This document shows positions 44,957 through 54,592 of a stretch of DNA of 64,000 bases, in pieces (positions within the stretch are counted from its first letter, which is position 1; every line of letters begins with the position of its first letter). The notes under the pieces were generated by a model. It was not told the DNA's origin, did no database searches, and was given only the letters and a program-made list of their open reading frames with translations. The stretch comes from 66-474 sp050737995 (GTDB lineage: Bacteria; Pseudomonadota; Gammaproteobacteria; Xanthomonadales; Rhodanobacteraceae), in assembly GCA_050737995.1 (NCBI GenBank), contig JBOHYR010000127.1:1-64000 (forward strand). The letters are read 5' to 3'. A program made the translations under genes and the position numbers.

Positions 44957-46396
44957 TCAGCCGATAGCGCCTTCCAGAGAGACCTCCAGCAATTTCTTGG
45001 CTTCCACCGCGAACTCCATCGGCAACTCGCGGAACACCTGCTTGCAGAAGCCGTCGACGATCATCGACACCGCGTCTTCCTCGCCAATGCCGCGCGAGCG
45101 GCAATAGAACAACTGGTCGTCGGAAATCTTCGACGTCGTCGCTTCGTGCTCGACGACCGCGGTCGGATTTTTCACTTCCATGTACGGGAAGGTGTGCGAG
45201 CCGCAGCGCTTGCCGATAAGGATGGAATCGCAGCGGGTGTGGTTGCGCGCATTGACCGCACCCTTCTCCACCTTGACCAGACCGCGGTAACTGTTCTGGC
45301 TGCGCCCCGCGCTGATTCCCTTGGACACGATCTTGGATTTGGTGTCGCGGCCGATGTGGACCATCTTGGTACCGGTATCGGCCTGCTGGAAGTTGTGGGT
45401 CAACGCGACCGAATGAAACTCGCCCACCGACCGGTCGCCACGCAGCACGCAGCTCGGGTATTTCCAGGTAATCGCCGAACCGGTCTCGACCTGGGTCCAG
45501 GTAATGCGCGAATCGTCGCCACGGCATTCGCCACGCTTGGTGACGAAGTTGTAGATGCCGCCCTTGCCGTTCTCGTCGCCGGGGTACCAGTTCTGCACCG
45601 TCGAATACTTGATGCTGGCTCGTTCCAACGCTATCAGTTCCACCACTGCAGCGTGCAACTGGTTTTCGTCGCGCATCGGCGCGGTGCAGCCTTCGAGATA
45701 GGACACGACCGAATCTTCTTCGGCAATGATGAGCGTGCGCTCGAACTGACCGGTGTGGCCCGCATTGATGCGGAAATAAGTGGACAGTTCCATCGGGCAA
45801 CGCACACCCTTCGGGATGAACACGAACGAGCCGTCCGAAAACACCGCCGAATTCAGCGCCGCAAAGAAATTGTCGCCCTGCGGCACCACCGAACCCAGGT
45901 ATTGGCGTACCAGTTCGCCATGCTCGCGGATCGCCTCGCTCATCGAACAGAAGATCACGCCGACCTTGGCGAGTTGTTCGCGCGCGGTATTGGCGACCGA
46001 CACCGAATCGAATACCGCGTCCACCGCGACGCCGGCCAATTTGGCACGCTCGTGCAGCGGCACGCCCAGCTTGTCGTAGGTTTCGAGCAACTTGGGATCG
46101 ACTTCGGCCAGCGACTTCGGTTTGTTCTTGGGCGCCGAGTAGTAACTGATCGCCTGGAAGTCGATCGGCGACAGCTTCACATGCGCCCAGTTCGGCTGTT
46201 TCATGGTCAGCCAGTGGCGATAGGCCGACAGACGCCATTCGATCATCCACTGCGGCTCTTCCTTGAGGGCCGAAAGCGCGCGGATGGTGTCCTCGTCCAG
46301 CCCAGGTGGCAAACTGTGCGATTCGATGTCAGTGACGAAGCCCGCGTCGTAGCGGCGCGACAACGCGGCCTGAACTTCACTGGGTTGGGTTGCCAT
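44957..46396 (-). CDS. sufB: Fe-S cluster assembly protein SufB
   Basis: A 479-residue scaffold subunit. Diagnostic stretches are FVFIPKGVRCPMELSTYFRIN, YLEGCTAPMRDENQLHAAVVEL and GKRCGSHTFPYMEVKNPTAVVEHEATTSKIS. The ATG giving MATQPSEV is chosen; the open frame extends upstream only into the regulator gene. It lies 11 nt after the regulator stop. Confidence 0.97.
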   Translation of the reverse strand: MATQPSEVQAALSRRYDAGFVTDIESHSLPPGLDEDTIRALSALKEEPQWMIEWRLSAYRHWLTMKQPNWAHVKLSPIDFQAISYYSAPKNKPKSLAEVDPKLLETYDKLGVPLHERAKLAGVAVDAVFDSVSVANTAREQLAKVGVIFCSMSEAIREHGELVRQYLGSVVPQGDNFFAALNSAVFSDGSFVFIPKGVRCPMELSTYFRINAGHTGQFERTLIIAEEDSVVSYLEGCTAPMRDENQLHAAVVELIALERASIKYSTVQNWYPGDENGKGGIYNFVTKRGECRGDDSRITWTQVETGSAITWKYPSCVLRGDRSVGEFHSVALTHNFQQADTGTKMVHIGRDTKSKIVSKGISAGRSQNSYRGLVKVEKGAVNARNHTRCDSILIGKRCGSHTFPYMEVKNPTAVVEHEATTSKISDDQLFYCRSRGIGEEDAVSMIVDGFCKQVFRELPMEFAVEAKKLLEVSLEGAIG

Positions 46397-46407
46397 GGTT
46401 TTCTCCC

Positions 46408-46842
46408 TCACACAATCCGCCCACCGTGCGCGCCGGCAGGCCGTCGCCGCGCCATGTCGGCGAGGCTGATCGTGCGCAACGCACTGTCGATGGCGGAACC
46501 GACTCCCTGCCAGTCGCGCGACACCGCGCAATACGGCTGACGCTCGCATCCGGTTTGGCCGACGCTGCATTCGGTCAATCCGATCGGGCCGTCCAGCGCT
46601 TCGACGATTTCGGCCAGTGAAATGTCCTGCGCCGAGCGTGCCAGACGGTAGCCGCCGGCCGCGCCGCGGAACGATTCCACGAGACCGGCCTGGGCAAGCT
46701 GCTTCAACAGTTTGCTGACCGTGGGCAATCCGAGGTGGGTTTCCTCACCCACTGCCCCCGCCGGCAGCACCTCCGCCGGATGGCGTGCGAGACAAGCCAT
46801 TACCACGGAAGCGTAATCGGCAAGGCGGCTGACGCGGATCAT
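46408..46842 (-). CDS. SUF system Fe-S regulator, Rrf2 family
   Basis: A 144-residue Rrf2/IscR-like regulator: an N-terminal winged HTH (RVSRLADYASVVMACLARHPAEVLPAGAVGEETHLGLPTVSKLLKQLAQAGL) and three cysteines in ECSVGQTGCERQPYC that can hold a 2Fe-2S cluster. It heads the suf operon, as in other Xanthomonads. A 17-bp palindrome 22 bp before its ATG is its probable operator, so repression of the operon by the cluster-loaded form is expected. Confidence 0.94.
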   Translation of the reverse strand: MIRVSRLADYASVVMACLARHPAEVLPAGAVGEETHLGLPTVSKLLKQLAQAGLVESFRGAAGGYRLARSAQDISLAEIVEALDGPIGLTECSVGQTGCERQPYCAVSRDWQGVGSAIDSALRTISLADMARRRPAGAHGGRIV

Positions 46843-46863
46843 TCGGGTTACGGGCCTTCAATA

Positions 46864-46880
46864 AGTACCAATATGGTACT
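46864..46880 (-). promoter_or_regulatory. Probable operator of the suf operon
   Basis: AGTACCAATATGGTACT has perfect 6-bp arms (AGTACC/GGTACT) around five A/T bases. It lies just upstream of the regulator ATG. A weak promoter (TTGCGA, 17-bp spacer, TACCAT) can be read on the minus strand so that the palindrome covers the -10 box. Palindrome seen; protein partner inferred. Confidence 0.7.
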
Positions 46881-47009
46881 GATTGCCGGGATCCATCGCA
46901 AGGACAACATCAACGATCACCACGCAATCTTCACATCCAGCCAGTGTCTGCAGGCACTGTTTATCAAACGTATGGCTGGGAAGCGCAGCCGCATCCGGGT
47001 TACGCGTCT

Positions 47010-47042
47010 AAAAAACGAAACGGGCGCACACGGCGCCCGTTC
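47010..47042 (-). terminator. Rho-independent terminator after rplI
   Basis: On the minus strand AACGGGCGC and GCGCCCGTT (9-bp perfect stem, loop of 5) are followed by TCGTTTTTT. It begins 22 nt past the rplI stop and ends the rpsF-rpsR-rplI operon. Confidence 0.92.
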
Positions 47043-47064
47043 ACGCATCAATCGTAGATTGAGA

Positions 47065-47514
47065 TCAGGTTTCCGCGACCACGTGTACCGTCACCGGCGT
47101 CTTGACGTCGGCATGCAGCGAGATCTCCACCTGGTAGTCACCGAGGTTGTGGATCGCGCCTTCCGGCATGATCACTTCGCTCTTCTCCAGAGCCAAGCCC
47201 TTCGTGCTGAACGCGTCGGCAATGTCACGCGGGCCGACAGAGCCGAACAGCTTGCCTTCGGGGCTCGCGTTGGCGCTGATGATCGCCTCGGCGTTTTCGA
47301 ACTTCGTGGCACGCGCCTGGGCGTCGACCAGCAGCTTGTTGGCCTTGGCCTCGTATTCGGAACGCTTCTGCTCGAAGGCCTCGAGGTTGGCCTTGTTGGC
47401 CGGCGCGGCCTTGCCTTGCGGAACAAGATAATTGCGGCCGTAGCCGGGTTTGACCTTGACCTTGTCGCCGAGGGCACCGAGATTCTTCACTTTTTCCAGC
47501 AGGATGACTTCCAT
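47065..47514 (-). CDS. rplI: 50S ribosomal protein L9
   Basis: A 149-residue L9: MEVILLEKVKNLGALGDKVKVKPGYGRNYLVPQGKA is the conserved N-terminal domain, followed by a long helix and the C-terminal RNA-binding domain. The length is normal. It is the last gene of the rpsF-rpsR-rplI operon. Confidence 0.98.
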   Translation of the reverse strand: MEVILLEKVKNLGALGDKVKVKPGYGRNYLVPQGKAAPANKANLEAFEQKRSEYEAKANKLLVDAQARATKFENAEAIISANASPEGKLFGSVGPRDIADAFSTKGLALEKSEVIMPEGAIHNLGDYQVEISLHADVKTPVTVHVVAET

Positions 47515-47526
47515 GGGGGTCTCCTC

Positions 47527-47796
47527 CTAAACAAAATGGTTGTCGCTGTAGGGCAACAGCGCCAGGAAGCGCGCGCGCTGCACTGCAGTGGACAACTGAC
47601 GCTGGTAACGCGCCTTGGTGCCGGTGATACGGCTGGGTACGATTTTGCCGGTTTCGGTTACATACTGCTTGAGCGTGGCGAGATCCTTGTAGTCGATGTG
47701 CTCCACGCCCTCGGCGGTGAAGCGGCAGAATTTCCTGCGGCGGAAAAACTTGGACGTGTTCGTGGGTCCAGTCTTCTTCCTGGTTGGACGGGGCAT
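47527..47796 (-). CDS. rpsR: 30S ribosomal protein S18
   Basis: An 89-residue S18: RRRKFCRFTAEGVEHIDYKDLATLKQYVTETGKIVPSRITGTKARYQRQLSTAVQRARFLALLPYSD. The start overlaps the rpsF stop by 1 nt (TGATG). priB, which lies between rpsF and rpsR in enterics, is absent. Confidence 0.98.
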   Translation of the reverse strand: MPRPTRKKTGPTNTSKFFRRRKFCRFTAEGVEHIDYKDLATLKQYVTETGKIVPSRITGTKARYQRQLSTAVQRARFLALLPYSDNHFV

Positions 47797-48191
47797 CAGG
47801 CGGCTTCCTCTCGATCGTTGCGATAGTCGTCGTCATCGTCATCGCGTCGACGGGTTGGTTTGTCTTCCTTGTCCTTGGTCTTCATGATCAAGGACGGTTC
47901 GGTTTCGGCGGCATGCCACTGCATGATCAGGTGCCGCAGCACCGCGTCGTTGAAACGGAAACCGGACTTCAGCTCATCAATGGCCTTCGGGCCGCACTCG
48001 ATGTTGAGCAACGCATAGTGGGCTTTGGCCAGATGCTGGATGGGATAGGCGAGCGGGCGGCGACCCCAGTCTTCGACACGGTGCACCTTGCCGCCCTCGG
48101 CCTCGATCAAGGCCTTGTAACGGTCGAGCATGCCGGGCACCTGCTCGCTCTGGTCCGGATGGACCAGGAACACGACTTCATAATGACGCAT
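47796..48191 (-). CDS. rpsF: 30S ribosomal protein S6
   Basis: A 131-residue S6: MRHYEVVFLVHPDQSEQVPGML, then EDWGRRPLAYPIQHLAKAHYAL. The C-terminal tail is strongly charged (RRRDDDDDDYRNDREEAA), as in Gram-negative S6 proteins that receive glutamates. The ATG matches the family; the open frame upstream is not conserved. First gene of the operon, with a leader of about 110 nt. Confidence 0.98.
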   Translation of the reverse strand: MRHYEVVFLVHPDQSEQVPGMLDRYKALIEAEGGKVHRVEDWGRRPLAYPIQHLAKAHYALLNIECGPKAIDELKSGFRFNDAVLRHLIMQWHAAETEPSLIMKTKDKEDKPTRRRDDDDDDYRNDREEAA

Positions 48192-48308
48192 TGTGGTTCC
48201 TCGTGGGTGTCGCCAAGGCAAAACCGCCATGGCGGGGCAGCCTCCCGATCCGGAATCCGGCGGTGAGGCGAGGGCCTTCAACGGTAAAACGACCGCGAAG
48301 AACCGCAA

Positions 48309-48338
48309 ATTCTAGAGGAAATCAGGGGGTTTGCGCAA
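48309..48338 (-). promoter_or_regulatory. Promoter of the rpsF-rpsR-rplI operon
   Basis: On the minus strand TTGCGC (48333-48338) and TAGAAT (48309-48314) are separated by 18 bp. The -10 box matches five of six consensus bases. Transcription would start near 48302, leaving a leader of about 110 nt before the rpsF ATG. Confidence 0.7.
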
Positions 48339-48344
48339 CCGGCA

Positions 48345-48689
48345 TCACGCCCGGTCGGCGCCCTGTCCCACGGTGAAACTCTCCCCGCAGCCACACTCGG
48401 CGGTGGCGTTGGGGTTGTGGAACACGAACGCGGCATTGAGGCCCTCGCGCGCGTAGTCGATTCGGGTGCCATCCACGAGTGGCAGCGCCTTGGCATCGAC
48501 CACGAGTTTTACGCCGTCGAGATCGAACACCCTGTCGCCGTCGGCCACGTCCTCGGCCAGATCGACGGTGTAGCCAAAGCCCGAGCAGCCGGTGCGCTTG
48601 ATGCCGAAGCGGATGCCGGCCGCGGCGGGATTCCTGACGAGGAAGTCGCGCATGCGGGCGGCGGCGGATGGGGTGAGTTCAATGGCCAT
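48345..48689 (-). CDS. iscA: A-type Fe-S carrier (IscA/ErpA family)
   Basis: A 114-residue HesB/IscA protein that delivers Fe-S clusters. The three conserved cysteines are in KRTGCSGFGY and ECGCGESFTVG. The region GVKLVVDAKALPLVDGTRIDY and the EGLNAAFVFHNPNA stretch look closer to IscA than to ErpA, but the assignment within the family is not certain. It is transcribed toward the rpsF operon and divergent from asnS. Confidence 0.85.
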   Translation of the reverse strand: MAIELTPSAAARMRDFLVRNPAAAGIRFGIKRTGCSGFGYTVDLAEDVADGDRVFDLDGVKLVVDAKALPLVDGTRIDYAREGLNAAFVFHNPNATAECGCGESFTVGQGADRA

Positions 48690-48787
48690 GGCGAAGTCGA
48701 TTGCGGAGTCGGATTCGGAGCGTGCTGCGTTATTATCGCGCGTTCACTTGGCTTCAACATGACACCGACAACGCAGGGTTTCAAGCA

Positions 48788-50188
<1,401 letters not shown>

Positions 50189-50373
50189 TCGCCGGCGACG
50201 GGAACCTCGTCGAATCCGGGCGGGTCATATCGATTCAAGGTGGTCTGGCCGACGCCATCCGACACCTCAATCATCCGAACATCAGGACTTTCGACCCGGT
50301 TTTAAACGCGCCGTAGCCGGTACACTGCACGAATCCATCACCGCAAAACGCATTGTCGAACGCGCGCCCGACA

Positions 50374-51204
50374 ATGCCTGTCCATAACCCGATCGCATCA
50401 TTGCCCGTGTTCCGTTTTCTCCGCAGTTCAGCTTTCCTCGTCGTGGCCTCCTTGCTGGCGGGCTGCTCGCACTCGATCAAAGTTCCGTTGCTGGGAACGA
50501 TCGACAACACGCCGCCGCCGTCGCGCACCGCGGCGATGGAGCGCTTGAAGACCAAGACGCCTTGCTGCCACGCCTGGGCCGACCTGCCGTTCCACGATGT
50601 GCTCCCCGAGGCACCACACGCATTCACGGTCGACCGCTTCACTCCGGTTGCGGTGCTGGATGGCGAACGGACCCGCTTCCTGACCTTCGTGTTGCCGCGG
50701 TACAAGAAGTCCTACCGAGTGGTGTTCCAGACACAGCCGAGCGCGCGGCATCTTGGCAACAGCTTCCTGTTCGCTCCAACGGTCACGCTGCTGAACGCAA
50801 ACTACGAGCCGATCTCCAAGAACGACGTGTCGCTATGCGTCTACATCAACTGGCGCCCAAGCATGTCGGGCGGATTCGGCGCGGTGACAGTCGACAACCC
50901 CAACGCGCAGTATCTCGTCATCACCACCTCGAAGAAACAGCTCGCCGCAACCACATACTGGGCGCAATCGCCGACGAGCTTCAGCGACGTCAATGTGCCC
51001 TCGGCCTCGGCCCTCGCTAGCATCAAGCCCGCGACGCCCGTCACCAGCGGCAGCTTCAATGTTCCGCACGGCCCGGAAGGCACGTTGTATATCGGCAAGA
51101 TGACGCCCGCCTATGCCGACGCCGTGGACAACGGCTTGTGCGGCAAACCCAAGTCGGGCGCCGGCCTGTTGCCGGAACTGAAGCGATCGTTCCAGAATCG
51201 ATGA
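50374..51204 (+). CDS. MalM-like lipoprotein
   Basis: A 276-residue protein with a lipobox (SSAFLVVASLLAGC) and similarity to the MalM family of maltose operon periplasmic proteins (FHDVLPEAPHAFTVDRFTPVAVLDGERTRFLTFVLP; VTLLNANYEPI; YLVITTSKKQL). No maltose genes are adjacent, so a role in maltose uptake is not supported here. The ATG giving MPVHNPIA is chosen over an upstream TTG. Confidence 0.75.
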   Translation: MPVHNPIASLPVFRFLRSSAFLVVASLLAGCSHSIKVPLLGTIDNTPPPSRTAAMERLKTKTPCCHAWADLPFHDVLPEAPHAFTVDRFTPVAVLDGERTRFLTFVLPRYKKSYRVVFQTQPSARHLGNSFLFAPTVTLLNANYEPISKNDVSLCVYINWRPSMSGGFGAVTVDNPNAQYLVITTSKKQLAATTYWAQSPTSFSDVNVPSASALASIKPATPVTSGSFNVPHGPEGTLYIGKMTPAYADAVDNGLCGKPKSGAGLLPELKRSFQNR

Positions 51205-51228
51205 CTGGCGCGCAATCCGGAGAACATC

Positions 51229-52017
51229 ATGGACATGGATCTGAACGGCCGCCACGCGCTGGTTTGCGGCGCATCGCAAGGCATCGGCCGTGCCTGCGCG
51301 GTGGAACTGGCCAGTCTCGGCGCCAACGTCACTGTGCTGGCGCGCCGCGCGGAGGCACTGCAACAACTGGTCGCGGAATTGCCGCGCATTCGCAAAGCGC
51401 AGACGCACGATCTCCTCGTCGCTGACTCCGGCGATACCGACGGCCTGCGCGCGGCAGTACAAAAACTCATCACCGCGGGTACCGTGCATATCCTCGTCAA
51501 CAATTCCGGCGGCCCAGCCCCGGGCCCCGTACTTGGCGCGAAAGTCGATGCATTCCTCGACGCCTACCGCAAGCACCTCATCGCCAACCATGTGTTGGCC
51601 GAGGCAGTGATTCCAGGCATGCGCGAGGCCGGTTACGGTCGCATCATCAACATCATCTCGACCTCGGTGAAGGAACCAATCCGGGGTCTTGGCGTTTCCA
51701 ACACCACGCGCTGGGCCGTCGCGAGCTGGGCCAAAACCCTCGCGACCGAACTCGCACCGTTCGGCATCACCGTCAACAACGTGCTGCCCGGTTCGACCAG
51801 GACACCCCGCATCGAACAGATCGTCGCCACGCGCGCCGAAAAATCAGGCGACAGCATCGAGGAAACCCTACGCGCGATGGAAGCCGAGATCCCGATGCAA
51901 CGCTTCGCCGATCCGTCGGAAATCGCCGCAGCAGTGGCCTTCCTCGCTTCGCCCGCCGCCGGCTACATCACCGGCATCAACCTGCCGGTGGACGGCGGAC
52001 GCACGCGCTCGCTTTGA
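51229..52017 (+). CDS. SDR-family oxidoreductase lacking the YxxxK pair
   Basis: A 262-residue Rossmann-fold short-chain dehydrogenase homologue. The dinucleotide motif is GASQGIG (14-20), NNSGG is at 91-95, and Ser144 is in the usual place. At the expected Tyr and Lys positions there are S157 and R161 (GVSNTTRWAV). A subgroup of SDRs resembling beta-ketoacyl reductases is known to lack this tetrad. The neighbouring aldehyde dehydrogenase suggests aromatic or aminomuconate breakdown. The activity may differ from a normal dehydrogenase. Confidence 0.88.
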   Translation: MDMDLNGRHALVCGASQGIGRACAVELASLGANVTVLARRAEALQQLVAELPRIRKAQTHDLLVADSGDTDGLRAAVQKLITAGTVHILVNNSGGPAPGPVLGAKVDAFLDAYRKHLIANHVLAEAVIPGMREAGYGRIINIISTSVKEPIRGLGVSNTTRWAVASWAKTLATELAPFGITVNNVLPGSTRTPRIEQIVATRAEKSGDSIEETLRAMEAEIPMQRFADPSEIAAAVAFLASPAAGYITGINLPVDGGRTRSL

Positions 52018-52067
52018 CTCGTGATTCGGGTCGCGAAGACTCGGGTCACCACAAGCGTCGACAAAAA

Positions 52068-52197
52068 CCTCGTCATTCCGGGTTCCGCCGAGGCTTCATC
52101 GCGGTGGAACCCGGAATCTCGTTTTTCACAAATGGACCGAAGAGCTGGATTCCGGGTTCATCACCGGCGGAGCTGGCGATGCCCTGGAATGACGAGG
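52068..52197. repeat. REPIN-like paired repeat with 12-bp terminal inverted repeats
   Basis: The ends CCTCGTCATTCC (52068-52079) and GGAATGACGAGG (52186-52197) are perfect reverse complements. The left half is itself a hairpin with exact 12-bp arms ATTCCGGGTTCC (52075-52086) and GGAACCCGGAAT (52106-52117). The right half (GGATTCCGGG...CCCTGGAAT) is a weaker hairpin. Two REP units in opposite directions form one unit of about 130 bp, the layout of a REPIN. It fills most of the gap between the SDR and the aldehyde dehydrogenase. Confidence 0.8.
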
Positions 52198-52262
52198 AAG
52201 GGTGTCGCCAGCGCTGGTCGCGGCTTGCCGCGTTCGGAATGGAGGGAATGTAAACTTGCGAA

Positions 52263-53711
52263 ATGGAACCGCTGACCCTCGCCAACCTGATCGACGGCAC
52301 GCTGTGTGCACCGGAATCCGGCACGTACCTTGACGTGCACGAGCCCGCAACCGGCAGAGTGTACGCGCATTGTCCGGATTCCGATGCGCGCGATGTCGAA
52401 CTTGCCGTTGCCGCCGCGCAACGCGCGGCGCCGGCGTGGGCGGCGTTATCCGCGAACGAACGCGCGAGGCATTTACATCGGGTGGCCGATGCGATCGAAG
52501 CGCATTTCGACGATCTGGCGCGCGAGGAATCGCGCGACACCGGCAAACCGGTTTCACTTGCACTCCGTGTGGACATCCCGCGCGCGGTCGCCAACCTGCA
52601 CTTCTTCGCCGAGGCGATCACGCAATGGCCCGGTGAATCGCATGTGGATGCGCGCGCGATCAACGTCACGCTGCGCCAGCCGCTGGGTGTGGTCGGCTGC
52701 ATTTCGCCGTGGAACCTGCCGCTGTACCTGTTCACCTGGAAAATCGCACCAGCACTGGCAGCCGGCAACACCGTGGTAGCCAAGCCTTCAGAGATCACGC
52801 CGTTCACTGCGTTCCGGTTGGCCGAACTCTCGGTCGAGTGCGGTTTTCCGCCCGGCGTGCTGAATATCGTGCACGGTCTCGGACCGAAAGTCGGGCAAGC
52901 CATCGTCGAGCATCCGGAGATCAAGGCCGTATCGTTTACCGGATCGACCCGCACCGGTGCGTCGATCGCGACGGAAGCAGCCAAAACGTTTAAGAAAGTG
53001 TCGCTGGAAATGGGCGGCAAGAATCCGGCCATCGTGTTTGCCGACGCCGACCTGTCCGATGCAAACATGAACACAATCGTGCGCTCGGGTTTTTCCAACC
53101 AGGGCCAGATCTGCCTGTGCGGATCACGGCTGCTGGTCGAACGCTCGATCTACGATGACTTCAAGTTACGCTATCTCGAAAAAGTGCGAGCGCTGCGTAC
53201 GGGTGATCCCTGCGACGACGCGAGCGACCTCGGCGCGCTGGTGTCGAAGCCGCATTTCGAGAAGGTGTCGGCATGTATCGCCCGCGCGCGCGCCGAAGGC
53301 GGCAAGGTGCTGACCGGTGGCGATGCGGTGACGGTTGCGGGGCGTTGCGCGGACGGCTGGTTCGTCGCGCCGACCGTGATCGAGGGCCTGCCGCAGGATT
53401 GCGCCACCAACCGCGAGGAGATCTTCGGACCGGTGGTCACGCTGATTCCCTTCGACGACGAAGCCGAAGCCGTCGCGATCGCCAATGGCACCGACTACGG
53501 ACTTGCCGCATCGCTGTGGACGCGCGACCTCGCGCGCGCGCACCGTGTCGCCGCAAGGATCGATTTCGGTATCGTGTGGGTCAACTGCTGGATGCTGCGC
53601 GACCTGCGTACACCGTTTGGCGGTGTCAAGCACTCTGGCATGGGCCGCGAAGGCGGCGTCGATGCGCTGCGCTTCTTCACCGAACCCAAAAACATCTGCA
53701 TTGCGCAATAA
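52263..53711 (+). CDS. Aldehyde dehydrogenase, probably 2-aminomuconate/2-hydroxymuconate semialdehyde type
   Basis: A 482-residue NAD-dependent aldehyde dehydrogenase. Catalytic E249 is in SLEMGGKNP and C284 in NQGQICLCGSR; the NAD site includes FTGSTRTG. The sequence style (IDGTLCAPESGTYLDVHEPATG; LCGSRLLVERSIYDDF) is that of the hydroxymuconic/aminomuconic semialdehyde dehydrogenases. A RidA-type protein like 2-aminomuconate deaminase 2.3 kb downstream supports the aminomuconate reading. Other enzymes of the route are not in the window. Confidence 0.88.
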   Translation: MEPLTLANLIDGTLCAPESGTYLDVHEPATGRVYAHCPDSDARDVELAVAAAQRAAPAWAALSANERARHLHRVADAIEAHFDDLAREESRDTGKPVSLALRVDIPRAVANLHFFAEAITQWPGESHVDARAINVTLRQPLGVVGCISPWNLPLYLFTWKIAPALAAGNTVVAKPSEITPFTAFRLAELSVECGFPPGVLNIVHGLGPKVGQAIVEHPEIKAVSFTGSTRTGASIATEAAKTFKKVSLEMGGKNPAIVFADADLSDANMNTIVRSGFSNQGQICLCGSRLLVERSIYDDFKLRYLEKVRALRTGDPCDDASDLGALVSKPHFEKVSACIARARAEGGKVLTGGDAVTVAGRCADGWFVAPTVIEGLPQDCATNREEIFGPVVTLIPFDDEAEAVAIANGTDYGLAASLWTRDLARAHRVAARIDFGIVWVNCWMLRDLRTPFGGVKHSGMGREGGVDALRFFTEPKNICIAQ

Positions 53712-53858
53712 AGTGCACCACGACTGCCGCTGCGCGGGATACTGTCCTCCCTCTTGATTGGAACACCGGGAGGGGACGCTATCAATCGTTCTCGCCGAAA
53801 CCCATCCCTATCCCGGCCCTCCCTTGAAGGGGATGGAGCACAAGGCAAAGGAAACGAA

Positions 53859-54512
53859 ATGGCAACACCGCACGAACTGCTCGAAAACAACCGCCACTGG
53901 TCCGAAACGATCAGCGCCCAGGATCCGGCTTTTTTCGAGCGGCTGTCACGGCAGCAGGCGCCGAAATACCTGTGGATAGGCTGCTCGGATTCGCGGGTGC
54001 CGGCGAACCAGATCATCGACATGGAACCAGGCGAGGTCTTCGTGCATCGCAATGTGTCGAACCTGGTGCTGCACTCGGACCTGAACTGCCTGTCGGTGAT
54101 GCAGTTTGCGGTGGACGTGCTCAAGGTCGAACACATCATGGTGGTCGGGCACTATGGCTGTGGCGGCGTGAAGGCAGTGCTGGAAGGCAGGCGTCTCGGC
54201 CTGATCGACAATTGGCTGCGCCCGATCGGCGATATCATGGAGCGACATCTTGCCGACATCGAGGGCGCCGTCCCGGCGCAACGACACGACCGGTTGTGCG
54301 AACTCAACGTGATCGAGCAGGTCGCCAATGCCTGCCATACCACCATCGTGCGCGATGCCTGGGATCGCGGGCAGGATCTCACCGTGCATGGCTGGTGCTA
54401 TGGCCTGTCGGATGGACGCATCCACGACCTCGGCATCGACGTGGCGAGGTTCGATGCGCTCGACGGCGGTTACGAACACGCATTGACGCGCCACGGGAAG
54501 GCCGCCCTGTGA
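53859..54512 (+). CDS. can: Beta-class carbonic anhydrase
   Basis: A 217-residue zinc enzyme that interconverts CO2 and bicarbonate. Zinc ligands C42, H98 and C101 and the D44-R46 dyad (IGCSDSRVP, VVGHYGCGG) match E. coli Can position for position. AAAGGAAACGAA precedes the ATG. It follows the aldehyde dehydrogenase by 147 bp; CO2 handling beside a decarboxylating route is possible but not shown. Confidence 0.96.
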   Translation: MATPHELLENNRHWSETISAQDPAFFERLSRQQAPKYLWIGCSDSRVPANQIIDMEPGEVFVHRNVSNLVLHSDLNCLSVMQFAVDVLKVEHIMVVGHYGCGGVKAVLEGRRLGLIDNWLRPIGDIMERHLADIEGAVPAQRHDRLCELNVIEQVANACHTTIVRDAWDRGQDLTVHGWCYGLSDGRIHDLGIDVARFDALDGGYEHALTRHGKAAL

Positions 54513-54592
54513 ACGCGTTGTCCATTGACGATGCCGCGGCTGCGGGATTGCTTCGGCACGCATAATCTCCCATCCGGAAAGACACGAACGCC

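Noticed and set aside
44058..46250. A 730-codon frame that seems to fuse SufC with a long N-terminal extension
   Set aside because: Only the last 254 codons are SufC. The upstream part is a wrong-frame reading of sufB and of the REP-like gap.
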